A stretch of 64,000 nt of DNA. It comes from Candida dubliniensis CD36. Its lineage: Eukaryota; Ascomycota; Pichiomycetes; Serinales; Debaryomycetaceae. Position 1 is the stretch's first letter. The number at the start of each line of letters is the position of its first letter. Where the stretch lies: contig NC_012865.1 in the NCBI RefSeq assembly GCF_000026945.1, forward strand, positions 248,001 through 312,000, written 5' to 3'. This document shows, in pieces, positions 9,841 to 21,700 of the stretch. Position numbers and translations under genes: made by a program. Below the pieces are notes generated by a model, which saw only the letters and a list, made by a program, of their open reading frames with translations, made no database searches and was not told the DNA's origin.

Positions 9841-12210
9841 ATGGAAAACCCTGAATCCAATTCTAGTTTACAAGTAGAGAAATTAAGAAACAGGAAAAGT
9901 AGAGCTGTATGGCAAAACAACAATACCAATGTTCATAATAATCCTTATGCCAATTTAAGCACTGGTGAAAGAAGTAGGAGTCGTCGTAACACTGGTAGTT
10001 CTTATGTTTCTCCTTATGGTATTGGTACTGGTGATGAGAATGTTTATACTGGGAACAGCAACAACAACAACAACAAACCAAGTACTGGTGGTAATTTACT
10101 ACAAGTTCCTGGTGCTCATGGAGATTTGAATTCCAACAAGAAACAGAATCGAAGATTAAGTATTCATGTATCAGCTCGTCAACATGGAAGATCTATTTCA
10201 CAAGTTGGTCCAATTGATATGGCAAATTTGCCAGCATTACCTAAATTAGGTAGTGAAGCCATGGCTAAATCCAAATCTACTGATTTAACTATAGAACAAA
10301 AAATTTTTAAAGAGTTGAGTCAAGGATCAGCTGCTGAAGTAGATGATTATTATAAAACATTATTAAAACAGAAAAATTTGATTACTCGTGATATCAAAGA
10401 TAATATCAATCAAAATCAAAAAAATATATTACAATTGACAAAAGATTTAAAAGAGACTCAAGAAGAATTGATAGAATTAAGAGGAACCACTAAAGAATTA
10501 TATGAAGTTTTGGGGTATTTTAAAGAATCAGCTCAACGAAGATTGGAATTGGAATTTGAACCAGAAACTCAAAAAGAACTTCATCTGCCTCAAAAAAGTA
10601 ATCAATTAGGTATTCCTAATAATAAAAAGAAAGATCGATCTTCAATAATGGTACTTAAAAAAATGTGGGATTCTCAATTACAATCTTTATTTAAACATGT
10701 TGATGGAGCATCTAAATTTGTTCAACCATTACCAAATAGACATATTGTTGCTGAGAGTGGACGATGGTTTGAAGTTAATGTTGGTAATTGGAAATCAAGT
10801 TATCCAACTCATTTATTTATTTTCAATGATTTGATTTTAGTAGCCATTAAAAAATCGTCCAGTACTACTACTACTACTACTACTACAGCACAAGAAACAA
10901 CTGCAACAAGTGGAGGTTCAAAATCTAGATTACAAGCAGTTCAATGTTGGCCATTAACCCAAGTATCATTACAACAAATCAAATCACCCAAAGATAATGA
11001 TGATAAGATGTATTTTATTAATCTTAAATCGAAATCTTTGAGTTATGTCTATCTGACGGATCGTTATGACCATTTTGTGAAAGTTACTGAAGCATTCAAT
11101 AAAGGTAGAAATGAAATGATTCAAAGTGAAAGATTATTGGATTCTAGACTTTCATCTCCATCAAATAATAATGGAGAATCTAAAGAAGAAAAAAGGCAAT
11201 TACGGGAATCATTAAGAAATTCCGGTACATATAAAGAAGGAGTTATTGATGATTCTAGTGGTGGTGGTAGTGGTCGTAAAAGTGCCGGAACTCCTAATAG
11301 AAATAGTAATACTGATTATGTCTTACATGATATATCAGCTCGAGTACATTCTCGTAATCGATCACAAGATATTGGGAATAATTTCAATAAATTAGCCAAT
11401 AATGGGAAATCCCAATTTTTCAATGAAATTAAAACTCTTGAAGATAGATTAGATGATGTTGATGTTGAAATTTCACATAATCAATATGCTGAAGCAGTGG
11501 AATTAATATCTATAATTGAATCCAAATTACGTAATATTGAGAATGCTTTAACAACTACTCAAAGAAATAAAAATGTTAATATTGCTGATGAATTATTACT
11601 TTTAGATGTATCGAAATTGAAAATTAAAAATAGAAAGGAAAATGTATCAAATGGATTAATATTTGATTTACAACATAATATAGCTAAACTTAAACAAGAT
11701 GATATTGATAATATTTTGACATTATTTGATAGTTTAGAACAACTAGATCGAGGTGTTCAAGGATATTTGGATTCAATGTCGGCATATTTATCAACTACAG
11801 TATCTAAATTGATTGTTGGATTACAAGGATCAACGAAAATTGATGTGGTTAATTATCTTTCTAATTTGATGGTGATTAATGTTTCTATTGTTAAACGTAC
11901 AATTCAAACTTATGAACAAATAATTGCTCCAATTTTGAAACGTCGTCATGGTGATGTTGATTCTAGTGGATTGATTAATTGGTGTATTGATGAATTTACT
12001 AAACTTTGTAAACAAATTAAAAAACATCTTTATGGTACATTATTAATATCTTCAGGAATTAATATGGAAACTGATGAACCAATTTATAAAGTTAAAGAGA
12101 AAACATTATATAATAATTTCTTGAAAATTATGCAACCACAATTGGAAGAATTAAAACTGGTTGGATTAAATGTTGATTATATATTTGAATCTATATTGAA
12201 TATTGAATGA
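9841..12210 (+). CDS. EXO84: Exo84, exocyst complex subunit
   Basis: A 789-residue exocyst subunit. The N-terminal ~150 residues are disordered and Asn/Ser-rich; residues about 155-240 form the Vps51/Exo84-type coiled-coil entry region (FKELSQGSAAEVDDYYKTLL). A PH domain follows at roughly 295-430 (RWFEVNVGNWKSSYPTHLFI, FNDLILVAI) with a Thr/Ala-rich loop inserted, then a helical C-terminal half (NEIKTLEDRLDDVDVEISHN onward). Exo84 tethers secretory vesicles at sites of polarised growth and is thus expected to matter for budding and hyphal extension. The length is near S. cerevisiae Exo84 (753). The start is set by a C-rich leader and the first in-frame ATG. It converges with the QDR3-type gene, with 128 bases between stop codons. 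Confidence 0.93.
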   Translation: MENPESNSSLQVEKLRNRKSRAVWQNNNTNVHNNPYANLSTGERSRSRRNTGSSYVSPYGIGTGDENVYTGNSNNNNNKPSTGGNLLQVPGAHGDLNSNKKQNRRLSIHVSARQHGRSISQVGPIDMANLPALPKLGSEAMAKSKSTDLTIEQKIFKELSQGSAAEVDDYYKTLLKQKNLITRDIKDNINQNQKNILQLTKDLKETQEELIELRGTTKELYEVLGYFKESAQRRLELEFEPETQKELHLPQKSNQLGIPNNKKKDRSSIMVLKKMWDSQLQSLFKHVDGASKFVQPLPNRHIVAESGRWFEVNVGNWKSSYPTHLFIFNDLILVAIKKSSSTTTTTTTTAQETTATSGGSKSRLQAVQCWPLTQVSLQQIKSPKDNDDKMYFINLKSKSLSYVYLTDRYDHFVKVTEAFNKGRNEMIQSERLLDSRLSSPSNNNGESKEEKRQLRESLRNSGTYKEGVIDDSSGGGSGRKSAGTPNRNSNTDYVLHDISARVHSRNRSQDIGNNFNKLANNGKSQFFNEIKTLEDRLDDVDVEISHNQYAEAVELISIIESKLRNIENALTTTQRNKNVNIADELLLLDVSKLKIKNRKENVSNGLIFDLQHNIAKLKQDDIDNILTLFDSLEQLDRGVQGYLDSMSAYLSTTVSKLIVGLQGSTKIDVVNYLSNLMVINVSIVKRTIQTYEQIIAPILKRRHGDVDSSGLINWCIDEFTKLCKQIKKHLYGTLLISSGINMETDEPIYKVKEKTLYNNFLKIMQPQLEELKLVGLNVDYIFESILNIE

Positions 12211-12338
12211 TAAGGAATGTCATTTTCCCTAAATATATTAAATAAATAAATAAAATAAATAAATAATGGATGTGGATTTGGATTTGGATCTGGATGTGAA
12301 CTTCGCTTTCATTTACTTCTCAAGCAAACCCCTATACT

Positions 12339-14369
12339 CTATAACTTGGCATATAAATCCATGACATCATAATTCTCTCTATAATAAGCCCCGTGTTTCT
12401 TCAAATATAGCAATACTAAAGAAGACACCAATAATATCCCAGCAATAATACTAAATAAAACACCAGCACCAATTGCCCGCAATAAAGGTTCGATAATAAA
12501 TGTAGCAATAGCTGCCAAAATTTGTCTAATTAAATTATTTAATGCTACTCCAGTAGCACCTTTCCCGGGTAAGGAATCAACCAAATAAGTTACTGTAGCC
12601 CCTATAACAAGCATAGAAGCAAATCCAAATAATGCAGTACCAATTAATGGTACCACCCAAAATTCTCGATAATGTATAGTCCAACCAAATATTAAACAAG
12701 CCATAGGATATAATATTATTGCCACAACAATATTCCAAGATAATCTACTTTCAGGAAGTAATTCTCCATGTTTTTGAGCATATCGATTTAATAAACGATC
12801 ATTCCATTTCCCACCAATAATAGATGCCATGAAATAAGTCACAGAATTAGGTATATACATTAATCCAAGAATCACAGATGAAAAATTATATGGGGATCGA
12901 GCATATTCATAAGAAATCGCCATATTGAAAAAATAAATTGCCGCAAATGATATGGCGGAAAATGAAATCACTAAAACGACTGGTGGATGTTTTAATAATA
13001 TTATTGAATGTAATGGACGTATTAATAAATCATAACAATTGGTTTTCACTGATGACCATTTATTATCTTGTGGTGTTTTGGTTTCAGTTAGATTTGATGC
13101 TGTTTTCCGTAATTCATCAGATACATAATTTTGATGTACTCTTTGTGAATAAGCTGATTTGTTTGTTGTTAAACGAGATATACTGGGCATTACCGGATCA
13201 ACAATTGGTCCTTCATTCTCTTGTTCTTCCATATAGGTAACAATAGAACGAGCACTTGATGATCTTCTACTCAAATTTGAAACCACTTGATGTAATTCAG
13301 TACCGGGTAAAACTTCATCTCCACTAATATTATCATCATCATCATCATCATCATCATTAGGAGGTTTTTCATTGTCTTGGCTTTTTATCAAGTCTTTAGC
13401 AATTTGTATAGTATCTACCCGTCGTAAAGTTTCTGGTAAGAAAAATGTTATGAGAATAAAACTACAAGCAGAAATTATCATAAGTAACCATTGAGTAGCT
13501 CTCCATCCCCATGCTTGAGAAACTGCTCCTCCTAAAATTGGTGCCAAAAATGGACCTGCTAATGGACCCAAATAATATAATCCCATAGCTTGTCCACGTT
13601 CTTGTGGAATAAATAAATCAGCAATTGTACCTGCTCCCACGGCTTGAACACTTGCTGATGATCCACCTTGAAGTACTCTTAATATAATCAAACTAGCAAT
13701 ATTTGGTGATAATGCTGTACCAATGGAAAATGCAACAAACAAAGTAAATGAAACCATATAAACACTTCTTCTACCAAATCTTTCACTAAATGATGACCAC
13801 CAAAGGGGAAATATTCCTAAAGATAATAAATAAATACCAACAGATACATTTACTGTAGATACATTAGTATTTAAATCAGTGACAATATCATCAATAGCTG
13901 GTAACATTACTGATGTTCCAAATGGTCCTGCTAATGATGCAAATGCAATTATGAAAACAATTAAATATTTGATTTTATTAGGATAATCTCTAGCATCTTC
14001 ATATTCTGGAATCAATACAATTTGTGCAAGTAAACCTCTTCGTTGTCTTAATGGGACTTTATTGGTTTTAATTGATGTAGATGTAGGTTTCTGACTAAGA
14101 TATTGTTCTTGTTGTGATTCTAAAGACGACAAGTCTCTTTCTAGTTCTCCCAAGGGACCCAAATCAGGATCAGGATCTACTGTGGTATGATGAGGTGTGG
14201 TGGTGGTAGTTTGTGGTTCTTCCAGATGTTCTCTTCCATGATGACCTATAGGGTGTATTTGACTGTGTTGAATATTCTGTTGCGTTTCTGTTGATGCCAA
14301 AGATGTAGCATCTACATCTATATTGTCATGACTAGTTTGAGGTGACAAATTTGGACTATGATGACTCAT
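12339..14369 (-). CDS. QDR3: QDR3-type drug:H+ antiporter, MFS DHA1 family
   Basis: A 676-residue 12-helix major facilitator. A long cytoplasmic N-terminus (about 130 residues, His/Thr-rich) precedes LLAQIVLIPEYEDARDYPNK and the first helix (KYLIVFIIAFASLAGPFGTS); this leader is shared with Qdr3 and Dtr1. The DHA1 motif A region is ERFGRRSVY, and the end of helix 6 has LPETLRR. The central loop carries a run of Asp and is phospho-site rich (SRRSSSARS). Qdr pumps export drugs and polyamines, and in C. albicans the three QDR genes influence membrane lipids, biofilm and virulence rather than azole resistance. A 1.5-kb upstream region is shared with the divergent acyltransferase gene. The assignment to QDR3 rather than another Qdr/Dtr1 member is inferred from the leader and the neighbours. 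Confidence 0.82.
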   Translation of the reverse strand: MSHHSPNLSPQTSHDNIDVDATSLASTETQQNIQHSQIHPIGHHGREHLEEPQTTTTTPHHTTVDPDPDLGPLGELERDLSSLESQQEQYLSQKPTSTSIKTNKVPLRQRRGLLAQIVLIPEYEDARDYPNKIKYLIVFIIAFASLAGPFGTSVMLPAIDDIVTDLNTNVSTVNVSVGIYLLSLGIFPLWWSSFSERFGRRSVYMVSFTLFVAFSIGTALSPNIASLIILRVLQGGSSASVQAVGAGTIADLFIPQERGQAMGLYYLGPLAGPFLAPILGGAVSQAWGWRATQWLLMIISACSFILITFFLPETLRRVDTIQIAKDLIKSQDNEKPPNDDDDDDDDNISGDEVLPGTELHQVVSNLSRRSSSARSIVTYMEEQENEGPIVDPVMPSISRLTTNKSAYSQRVHQNYVSDELRKTASNLTETKTPQDNKWSSVKTNCYDLLIRPLHSIILLKHPPVVLVISFSAISFAAIYFFNMAISYEYARSPYNFSSVILGLMYIPNSVTYFMASIIGGKWNDRLLNRYAQKHGELLPESRLSWNIVVAIILYPMACLIFGWTIHYREFWVVPLIGTALFGFASMLVIGATVTYLVDSLPGKGATGVALNNLIRQILAAIATFIIEPLLRAIGAGVLFSIIAGILLVSSLVLLYLKKHGAYYRENYDVMDLYAKL

Positions 14370-15918
14370 ATTGTATAAACTCTTATAAAAATATGAAAAA
14401 AAAAAAAAATTTCAACAAATGAATACTTGCTAGAATTAAACTTTGGGTAATGAGTTCTTAGTTATGAAAAACTATGCGATATGATTGCTAGATTGTTTGA
14501 AGTGAATTTCCCACCACCCAAGGAATGAATTAGTAAGAAGATTACAACAATATCAGCAGAGCACAAGACAATATAATCAGATCCTTCCCAATTCTTTTTT
14601 TTTTTTTTTTTTTTGTGGGTTAAATTGATCAATATAAGATTCTCTCTTCCTCATTTTATATTGATTTAACTCCACACATACACAAATACATTAAAATAAA
14701 ACCACGGTTTATTGTGGGTTCTTTTTACATTCAAAATCATGACCTCCTCCAATACTATAAAGAGTGTATAGTATATGTTTGCAGTTGCTTGCAACAAATT
14801 AAGCTTAAGAAGTTTGTTTACAAAACAATCTTTTAGTTGCCAAACAAATATTTAATGTTTAACCTTTCTTGATTGTATTGTATTGTGTGGGTAACCTCTC
14901 TCAAACGGATTTATCCATTAGCGGAAGTAAAAAAAAAACAACAATGCGCTTTTTCTTCTCTTTTTTTTTGACGCCTTATCTTTATCCCTCATTATGATCA
15001 CCTCATTATCCACAATAGATTTAAGCCATTCCATTCCCATGTACGTGTCACACGAACAAATTACATTATTAGATATATTAGGTATTGTTTGATTTGGGTT
15101 TTTGGTTTCAAGATATACTTATAAATCTGGAAGAATGATATTGACAGAGGATATCCAACCACACATTACCATGTTATCTAAATAAACTACGTACTAACAA
15201 AAAGTTTGTTTTCCGTTAACTTATTTGTGTTCTGTGTGAATTAATTTTACTTTAAATAACAGATACATAAATACATTCGGTTAAATTTCTTGATCAAATT
15301 AGACTTGCAGTAGCTTCTTGGTGTTAATGTCTTTAAGCTATTTGTTTAATAAATCCGCCAAAAAAAAATCCAAGTAAACATGCAGTTGACAATTTAAGTG
15401 TTGATTTTGATTTTGACATTGACACTTATAATATCAACTTGAAACAGTGTGAATTAAAATAGTTTTTTCTTGAGTTTATACGTCGTAAACACTTTTCTCT
15501 TGTCAATTATTGATTGGTTCTAAATGGGGCCGTGATTGCTTCAAGTACATGATAAACGGTTATAAACAATACAAGTGCACTCTTGTAGAATATGTCATTA
15601 CCACCACCAGATGGATATATTGTATAAATGCAAATTGTTGAATTGTCCTCAATATTCTAATACTAAAGATCGTGAAGCTTAGTTTTATACTTTGTTATCT
15701 ATCACTCACTTGAAGAAGGAAATAAATTATTCGATTTCGATTTGAATTTGAATTTCAATTTCACAAGATCCCGCATATTCCATATTTCCGTACTCTGTAT
15801 TTTTTTCCTTGTTCTTCTTTGTTGTGGATAACGTTTCCATGTTTCTTTACTTGTCGCCATCAATCAACTCATCTATCATTCACCAATCTACAACTTAACC
15901 CCCCTTTTTTTTTGGCAA
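14370..15918. promoter_or_regulatory. 1.55-kb divergent intergenic region between QDR3-type and CST26-like genes
   Basis: No gene is supported on either strand. The region holds A/T homopolymers, including T runs near 14600 and 15905, and several AT-rich stretches. A length above the local average suggests complex regulation of one or both flanking genes, but no specific operator is identified. Confidence 0.5.
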
Positions 15919-17154
15919 ATGAGTTCTAGACATTCATTGCCTATAGTCATCCTTAGAACTGCTTTCATAACTCCATTGTTTATATTAGGATGTTTAAGCA
16001 TTGTGGTAACTCAATTTTTAACATTATTGATTTTTAAAACCAACCCTGATGTGAAACAAGCAATTATCAACAATACAAAAAATCATTTCGTTATTTTATT
16101 GACCTATATTACAACAATTGTCAATCCATGTGAGATAGAATTAACTATAGATGAATCTACTGTGCCCAATTTTGACCATTTCACGGTAGATGGATCAAAT
16201 AATTTACATACCATGTTTCAACCAAATTCAATTTTAATTTCCAATCATCAAATATATACCGATTGGTTATTTTTATGGTTTTTAACTTATACTTCTAAAT
16301 TTGGTAATTCTGTATTTATAATATTGAAAGATTTATCGAAAATTCCTGTGTTAGGATATGGGATGAAGAATTATAATTTTTTATTCTTAAGTAGAAAATG
16401 GGAAAAAGATAAAATTGTTTTAACAAATCAATTATTAGAAATTGATGCTAATGCAAGAGGATTGGGACCAGCCAATGGGGTTGAATTGGTAAGTACCACA
16501 GAGAAAGAATTTACTAAATGGCCTCAAGGTTCTAATACCAATAAAATTTGGCCATATGAATTGATATTATTTCCAGAAGGTACAGTTCCTTCAGATCGTA
16601 CAACTAAGAAATCAGCTGAATTTACGGCATCTAGAGGATTACCTCCTTTGAAACATGTATTATTACCTCGAGTAAGAGGTTTATTTTTAGCTTTGAAAAA
16701 ATTGAAAAATTCCGTGGAAATAGTTTATGATATAACTACAGCTTATTCTGGATTGACTGAAGATCAATATGGAGAAATTGAATATTCTTTGAAAAATTTT
16801 TATGTGAAAGGGTATGGACCACCGAAAATTAATTATTATATTAGAGGATGGAAATTAAAAGATATTCCATTAGGTAAAGACGTTGATGATATTGATAATA
16901 TACCAGAAGAAGATTTAAAGAAATTTGAAGATTGGTTATTAAAGTTATGGTATGATAAAGATAGATTAATGAATAATTATTATAAATTTGGTAATTGGGA
17001 TGGTACTGAGGAACCAAAATATAAAACAAAATCTATCATTGGTGGTTTCAAATTAAGAAACCAATTTGAAATCTTCTTACCATTTCTAGTTACAATTGCT
17101 ACAATTTTATTCTTAAGAATTGCTTATATTTTAATTAGACGAATTATTGTATAG
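15919..17154 (+). CDS. CST26: CST26/PSI1-like lysophospholipid acyltransferase
   Basis: A 411-residue PlsC-family acyltransferase. An N-terminal hydrophobic helix (about 9-38) precedes the catalytic HX4D box (H110, D115 in NHQIYTDW); the substrate-binding box is FPEGT at 218-222, and a C-terminal membrane segment covers about 385-407. This order and the TNPDVK/SRK elements match the yeast Cst26 (Psi1) group, which installs stearoyl chains at sn-1 of phosphatidylinositol, rather than the shorter Slc1. The likely site is the ER or lipid droplets. It sits 5' of FIG1 in the same direction with 316 bases between. Family membership is firm; the choice of Cst26 over other eukaryotic LPLAT members (such as Loa1/Vps66) is by resemblance. 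Confidence 0.75.
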   Translation: MSSRHSLPIVILRTAFITPLFILGCLSIVVTQFLTLLIFKTNPDVKQAIINNTKNHFVILLTYITTIVNPCEIELTIDESTVPNFDHFTVDGSNNLHTMFQPNSILISNHQIYTDWLFLWFLTYTSKFGNSVFIILKDLSKIPVLGYGMKNYNFLFLSRKWEKDKIVLTNQLLEIDANARGLGPANGVELVSTTEKEFTKWPQGSNTNKIWPYELILFPEGTVPSDRTTKKSAEFTASRGLPPLKHVLLPRVRGLFLALKKLKNSVEIVYDITTAYSGLTEDQYGEIEYSLKNFYVKGYGPPKINYYIRGWKLKDIPLGKDVDDIDNIPEEDLKKFEDWLLKLWYDKDRLMNNYYKFGNWDGTEEPKYKTKSIIGGFKLRNQFEIFLPFLVTIATILFLRIAYILIRRIIV

Positions 17155-17212
17155 AAATAGTAGAGCATATATATATATATATATAATGGCTAGGTTTTTT
17201 TTTAGTTATAAA

Positions 17213-17342
17213 TGTTTCAATGTGTGTATTAGTTTTGTTTCAAAATTTATAGAATCCGTATATAGTTCACCTAGTTCCACGCAACACACTAAAAAAAAAA
17301 AAACACTACCAGTTGTTGCAATTTTGCAATAATAATGTTTCA
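17213..17342 (+). promoter_or_regulatory. Cluster of three pheromone-response-like elements upstream of FIG1
   Basis: Three copies of TGTTTCA, the reverse complement of the Ste12/Cph1 pheromone response element TGAAACA, lie at 17213-17219, 17236-17242 and 17336-17342. All have the same orientation, within 260 bases of the FIG1 start at 17471. FIG1 is one of the most strongly pheromone-induced genes in yeasts, so the placement is functionally sensible. Confidence 0.7.
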
Positions 17343-17470
17343 GATAATCAACCTTCTTGGTGTCTAACTTCTGGTGTATATTTATATATTGCCATGTCAT
17401 TTCCATGATGATGAGTTTTTTTTTTACCCCTAATCCCCTCAAATCCTATTCATCAAAGTAAAATAGATAA

Positions 17471-18256
17471 ATGATATTACCACTAAAATTCACTATTGTA
17501 TTCACAATATTTATTCAATTTATAGCTGCAGCTTTATTGAGTTTCTTATTACTAGGATGTATTGACACATCATCAAATTATTCAAATGTATATTTACTAA
17601 GTTATAAATTCAATCAATCATCTCCATTATATGATTATTTGTCAACAACAACAGTCAGTACCAATTCAAGTTCATCAACCAATTCTACTGCTATAGATGA
17701 ATTATTATCGGTTAAAATCGGATATATGGGTGTATGTTTATCTTCTTCACAAAAAGATATTTCTTGTACCACATATACCCAATTAGATTCATTTCCTAAA
17801 TTTTCTATATCCATATTATCTGGTCATCTTGATTTAATTCAATTAGCTCAATCTTTCAGTAGTAATATATGTCATCCAAGAATTTTATTAACCACGATTA
17901 TTTTAACTTTAATTAATTTATTATTACTTTGTTATTGTGTTATACCAATTGTTCCAGGGAAATCCTTTATGAAAAAAATTAATACAGGATTATCATTTAT
18001 ATTACTTTTACTATGGGGGTTAGGATCAATGTTACAACATCAAGCAGTTATTAGTTCAGTAGAAATGATGCACCAATCTAGTTTCCAATTAATAATAGGT
18101 TCCAAAGGTGGTCGAGCAGAAGCTATGACTTGGACGGCTTTTAGTTTTATTCTAATTGTGTTTTTAAGTGCATGTTTATCATTGTGGATGGAGGTTAGAG
18201 GAAGAATAGATCAAAAGAGCCCAAAGACGCATCCAATATTTGATGCAAAAGTTTAG
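17471..18256 (+). CDS. FIG1: Fig1, pheromone-induced claudin-like membrane protein
   Basis: A 261-residue four-helix protein: helix 1 at about 7-30, a long extracellular Ser/Thr/Asn-rich loop with glycosylation sites (NSS, NST), helices at about 140-160 and 170-190 and a last helix near 216-238. The loop carries the claudin-type motif G84-Y-M-G87-V-C89 followed by C99, the signature of Fig1 proteins. In yeasts Fig1 supports calcium influx and membrane fusion in mating and, in C. albicans, is strongly induced by pheromone and linked to thigmotropism. The length is close to S. cerevisiae Fig1 (298). Three TGTTTCA elements lie upstream. The first ATG, at 17471, begins directly before helix 1. 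Confidence 0.92.
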   Translation: MILPLKFTIVFTIFIQFIAAALLSFLLLGCIDTSSNYSNVYLLSYKFNQSSPLYDYLSTTTVSTNSSSSTNSTAIDELLSVKIGYMGVCLSSSQKDISCTTYTQLDSFPKFSISILSGHLDLIQLAQSFSSNICHPRILLTTIILTLINLLLLCYCVIPIVPGKSFMKKINTGLSFILLLLWGLGSMLQHQAVISSVEMMHQSSFQLIIGSKGGRAEAMTWTAFSFILIVFLSACLSLWMEVRGRIDQKSPKTHPIFDAKV

Positions 18257-18739
18257 TGATGTATTTTTTGCAGAAAAATACAATAATTAGTTTCAAGTAA
18301 CAACAGAGAAAAACAAAAACACCGTTGAATAGGTTCCTGTTCAATAATTTTATAATTCACTATATATATATATATATGACTACCCTATAATGCTATGTCT
18401 TGCAAATGTCTACAGTTTGGTTCAACCAATGAATTTGGATAATTCAGTTGTTGTTAGATTGGCAAAACGCGATATTTTCTTCGCAACAGACAAAAAAACA
18501 AATTGTACACAAAAAAACACAAGGTCACATGATATTCACGTGAAATCCAAAATTTTGTTGAAATTGAATTTCCTCAAATTTGAAATTTTTTGAAATTTTT
18601 TATATTTTTCTTCTTACAGTTTAAAAGATTTGTTTTCATTTCACAACCAAAAACTAATTCTTTTCCTACTTTTCTTACAACAACAATTTCAATCATTTCT
18701 TAGAAGAGTGAATTGAGAAATAAACCTTCTTTTATTATT
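18257..18739 (+). promoter_or_regulatory. TRA1 upstream region with a palindromic E-box
   Basis: The gap between FIG1 and TRA1 contains an AT dinucleotide tract near 18360 and the palindrome TCACGTGA at 18536-18543, the consensus of Cbf1-type bHLH factors, about 200 bases before the TRA1 ATG. A CACATG variant lies just before it. A 67-codon ORF at 18390-18593 is probably chance. Confidence 0.55.
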
Positions 18740-21700
18740 ATGCCCTACACAGAACAGCTTGACGCATTCGTTACGCGACTCAATGAAAGTGGCAGTGACT
18801 ATACCAAGAAGCATTCAATTCTATCAGAATTATTAGACACTATAGAATCATTCAATGGGGCCACAGAATATGAATATTTTTTAAAGAATTTGGTCCCCAT
18901 TTTTATTAAAGATTTAGAACAAGTTCCTATATCATTCATAAGTAGTTCTCCACAACACAAGTTGAGAAATTCCATATTGGAAATTATTCATAGATCGATT
19001 TTGAATGATACTTTCCAACCATTCTCTGAACTGATATTGGATGCGTTAGTAAAGACTTTGGTTGAAGAAAATGAAGATAATGGGGTTTTATGTATGAAAA
19101 TCATTACTAGTTTACATAAAGCTTACAAGAATAAGTTGAACGAAAAAGTACAGCCATTTGTTGATATCATTGGTTCTATTTACGATAATATGGATAAAAC
19201 TGTACATGATGTGTTTGGTGACGATGATAATAATACAGCAGAAACTTCGACTGATGCCAAAGAAGATTCTCCTGCAGCAACCACAACAACTACAGGATTC
19301 AATGAAGAAACACCAACGAAAAAGTTGAATAAAGCTATGTTTTCATTTAAAACTTTAGCTGAATGTCCTATCACCATGGTATCATTGTACCAATCATATA
19401 AACAATTAGTTGCAACATCATTGCCCAAATTTTTACCTAAAATAATTCATATTTTGGAATTGCAGGTTGAAAAACAGAAACAATTTAGAGAAGAATCAGA
19501 AAATAAAATTGTTACATCGATTTCACCTGAAATCAAAAACAGACAATCATTTAGTGATTTTATATTAGGTCAAGTCAAAGCAGCTTCATTTTTGGCTTAT
19601 GTTTTCATTAGAGGTTACGCCAGTCAACACTTGAAACCAGAAGAAAGTAAATGTGTACCTGATGTCATTTTAAGATTATTACAGGATTGCCCTGCTGAAC
19701 TTTCCATTGCTAGAAAAGAATTATTACATGCAACAAGACATATTCTTTCAACACCTTTCCGTACACAATTTATTCCAAAATTGGAATTATTGTTTAATGA
19801 AAAAATACTTATAGGTGATGGATTAACTTCATATGAGACATTAAGACCATTGGCATATTCTACGGTAGCTGACTTTATTCATAATGTTAGAAACGAATTA
19901 ACTCCAGCACAAATATGGTCAACAGTAAATATTTATTGTGATTTATTAAAAGATGATTCATTGGCTTTAACTGTGCAAATAATGAGTGCTAAATTGTTAC
20001 TTAATTTAGTGGAAAAAATTATGAAATTACCAAATAAATTGGAAGGTAGACAATTATTCCTTATTATAATCGACTCGTATGCTAAAAGATTTGCTAGTTT
20101 GAACCGCAAGTATAATTATATCATTACAAAGCATAATGAATTTGAGAATAAAAAGGCTTCCAAAGAAAGAAAGGCTAAGAAGGCAATTGAAAGATATTCT
20201 TCTAAAATAGAACCAGAAGTAGAAGAACAGAAATCCGACAATGCCAATGAAGATATGATGGACATTGATAAACCCAATCAAGACAACAAAGAAGAAGAAG
20301 TTTCAGAAAAACCCGAACCTCCTCTTGATATGTTCAATATTGATACTCATTCACCAATTGCTGCTATCCCTGTTTCAAACAATACTGATGTTTTAAAAGA
20401 TGCAAGATATTTATTTAGAACTTTAATGACGTTTTTGAAATCGGTTATTTTTGGATTGAAGAATTGTAATCCTCCTGTCCCACCACAACCAACACCATCT
20501 GATCCTAATAAACCAGGACAACAAGTGAATTATGATAAATGGAATGATTCAGCCAAATTGATTGCCTTTGAAGAAGTCAATATATTAAGAGCTTTATTCA
20601 GAGGTGGTATTAGTTGTCTTCGGTTTTTTTCCATTACCAAATCAAAACCACCAATTACTAACAAGACAATTGATTTTTCCACTGGTGGACCAAACTTACC
20701 AATAACATCATCTAAAGAAGAAAAAGATTTGATGGAGATTTTTGCCACTATTTTTATTCATATTGACCCAGCTTCATTTAATGAAATTGTTAGTTCTGAA
20801 TTACCATTTATGTTTGAATCAATGTTAGAAAATGCTGCATTATTACATTTACCACAATTTTTCCTAGCTAGTGAAGTCACTTCGGCCAATTTCTCGGGGA
20901 TTTTAATTTCATTCTTGAGAGAAAACTTGGAACAATTAGGTGAAGCTGATTTGATCAAATCTAATATATTGACGAGACTTTTCAAGCTTTGTTTTATGTC
21001 GGTTAATATATTCCCCACTACTAATGAAGGAGTATTATTGCCTCACTTAAACCATTTGATATTGGAATCATTAAGGTTGGGAACAAAGGCAGAAGAACCA
21101 ATTGTATACTCTTACTTGGTGAGAATCCTTTTCCGAAGTATTAGTGGAGGAAGATTTGAAAATTTGTATAAAGAAATCATGCCAATTTTACCCGTATTGT
21201 TGGAAAATTTGAATAAAATGATTGCGAATGCCAGAAGACCATATGAAAGAGATATATATGTCGAGTTGTGTTTGACCGTTCCAGTTAGATTATCAGTTTT
21301 GGTTCCCCATTTGAATTATTTAACTAGACCATTAGTGTATGCATTGAATGGATCTCAAGAATTGGTTAGTCAAGGTTTGCGTACGTTTGAATTATGTGTG
21401 GATAATCTCACGGCAGAGTATTTTGATCCAATGATTGAACCAGTTATTGACGAGATTATGGCAGCTTTATGGAAACATTTAGAACCGGTGCCTTATCATC
21501 ACCAACATTCTCATACTGCTATAAGAATTTTGGGTAAATTAGGAGGTAGAAATCATCGGAATTTTAAACCTTGTAACAAGTTAGTCACTCAACTGGATTT
21601 AGATCAAGAAGTAAAAGCTTTATTTGAAATTCATGGCCTAAAGGATTCAGTTCCAGTTTCTATCACCCCTGGAGTTGAATCGGCGGTAAAACTTCTTGAA

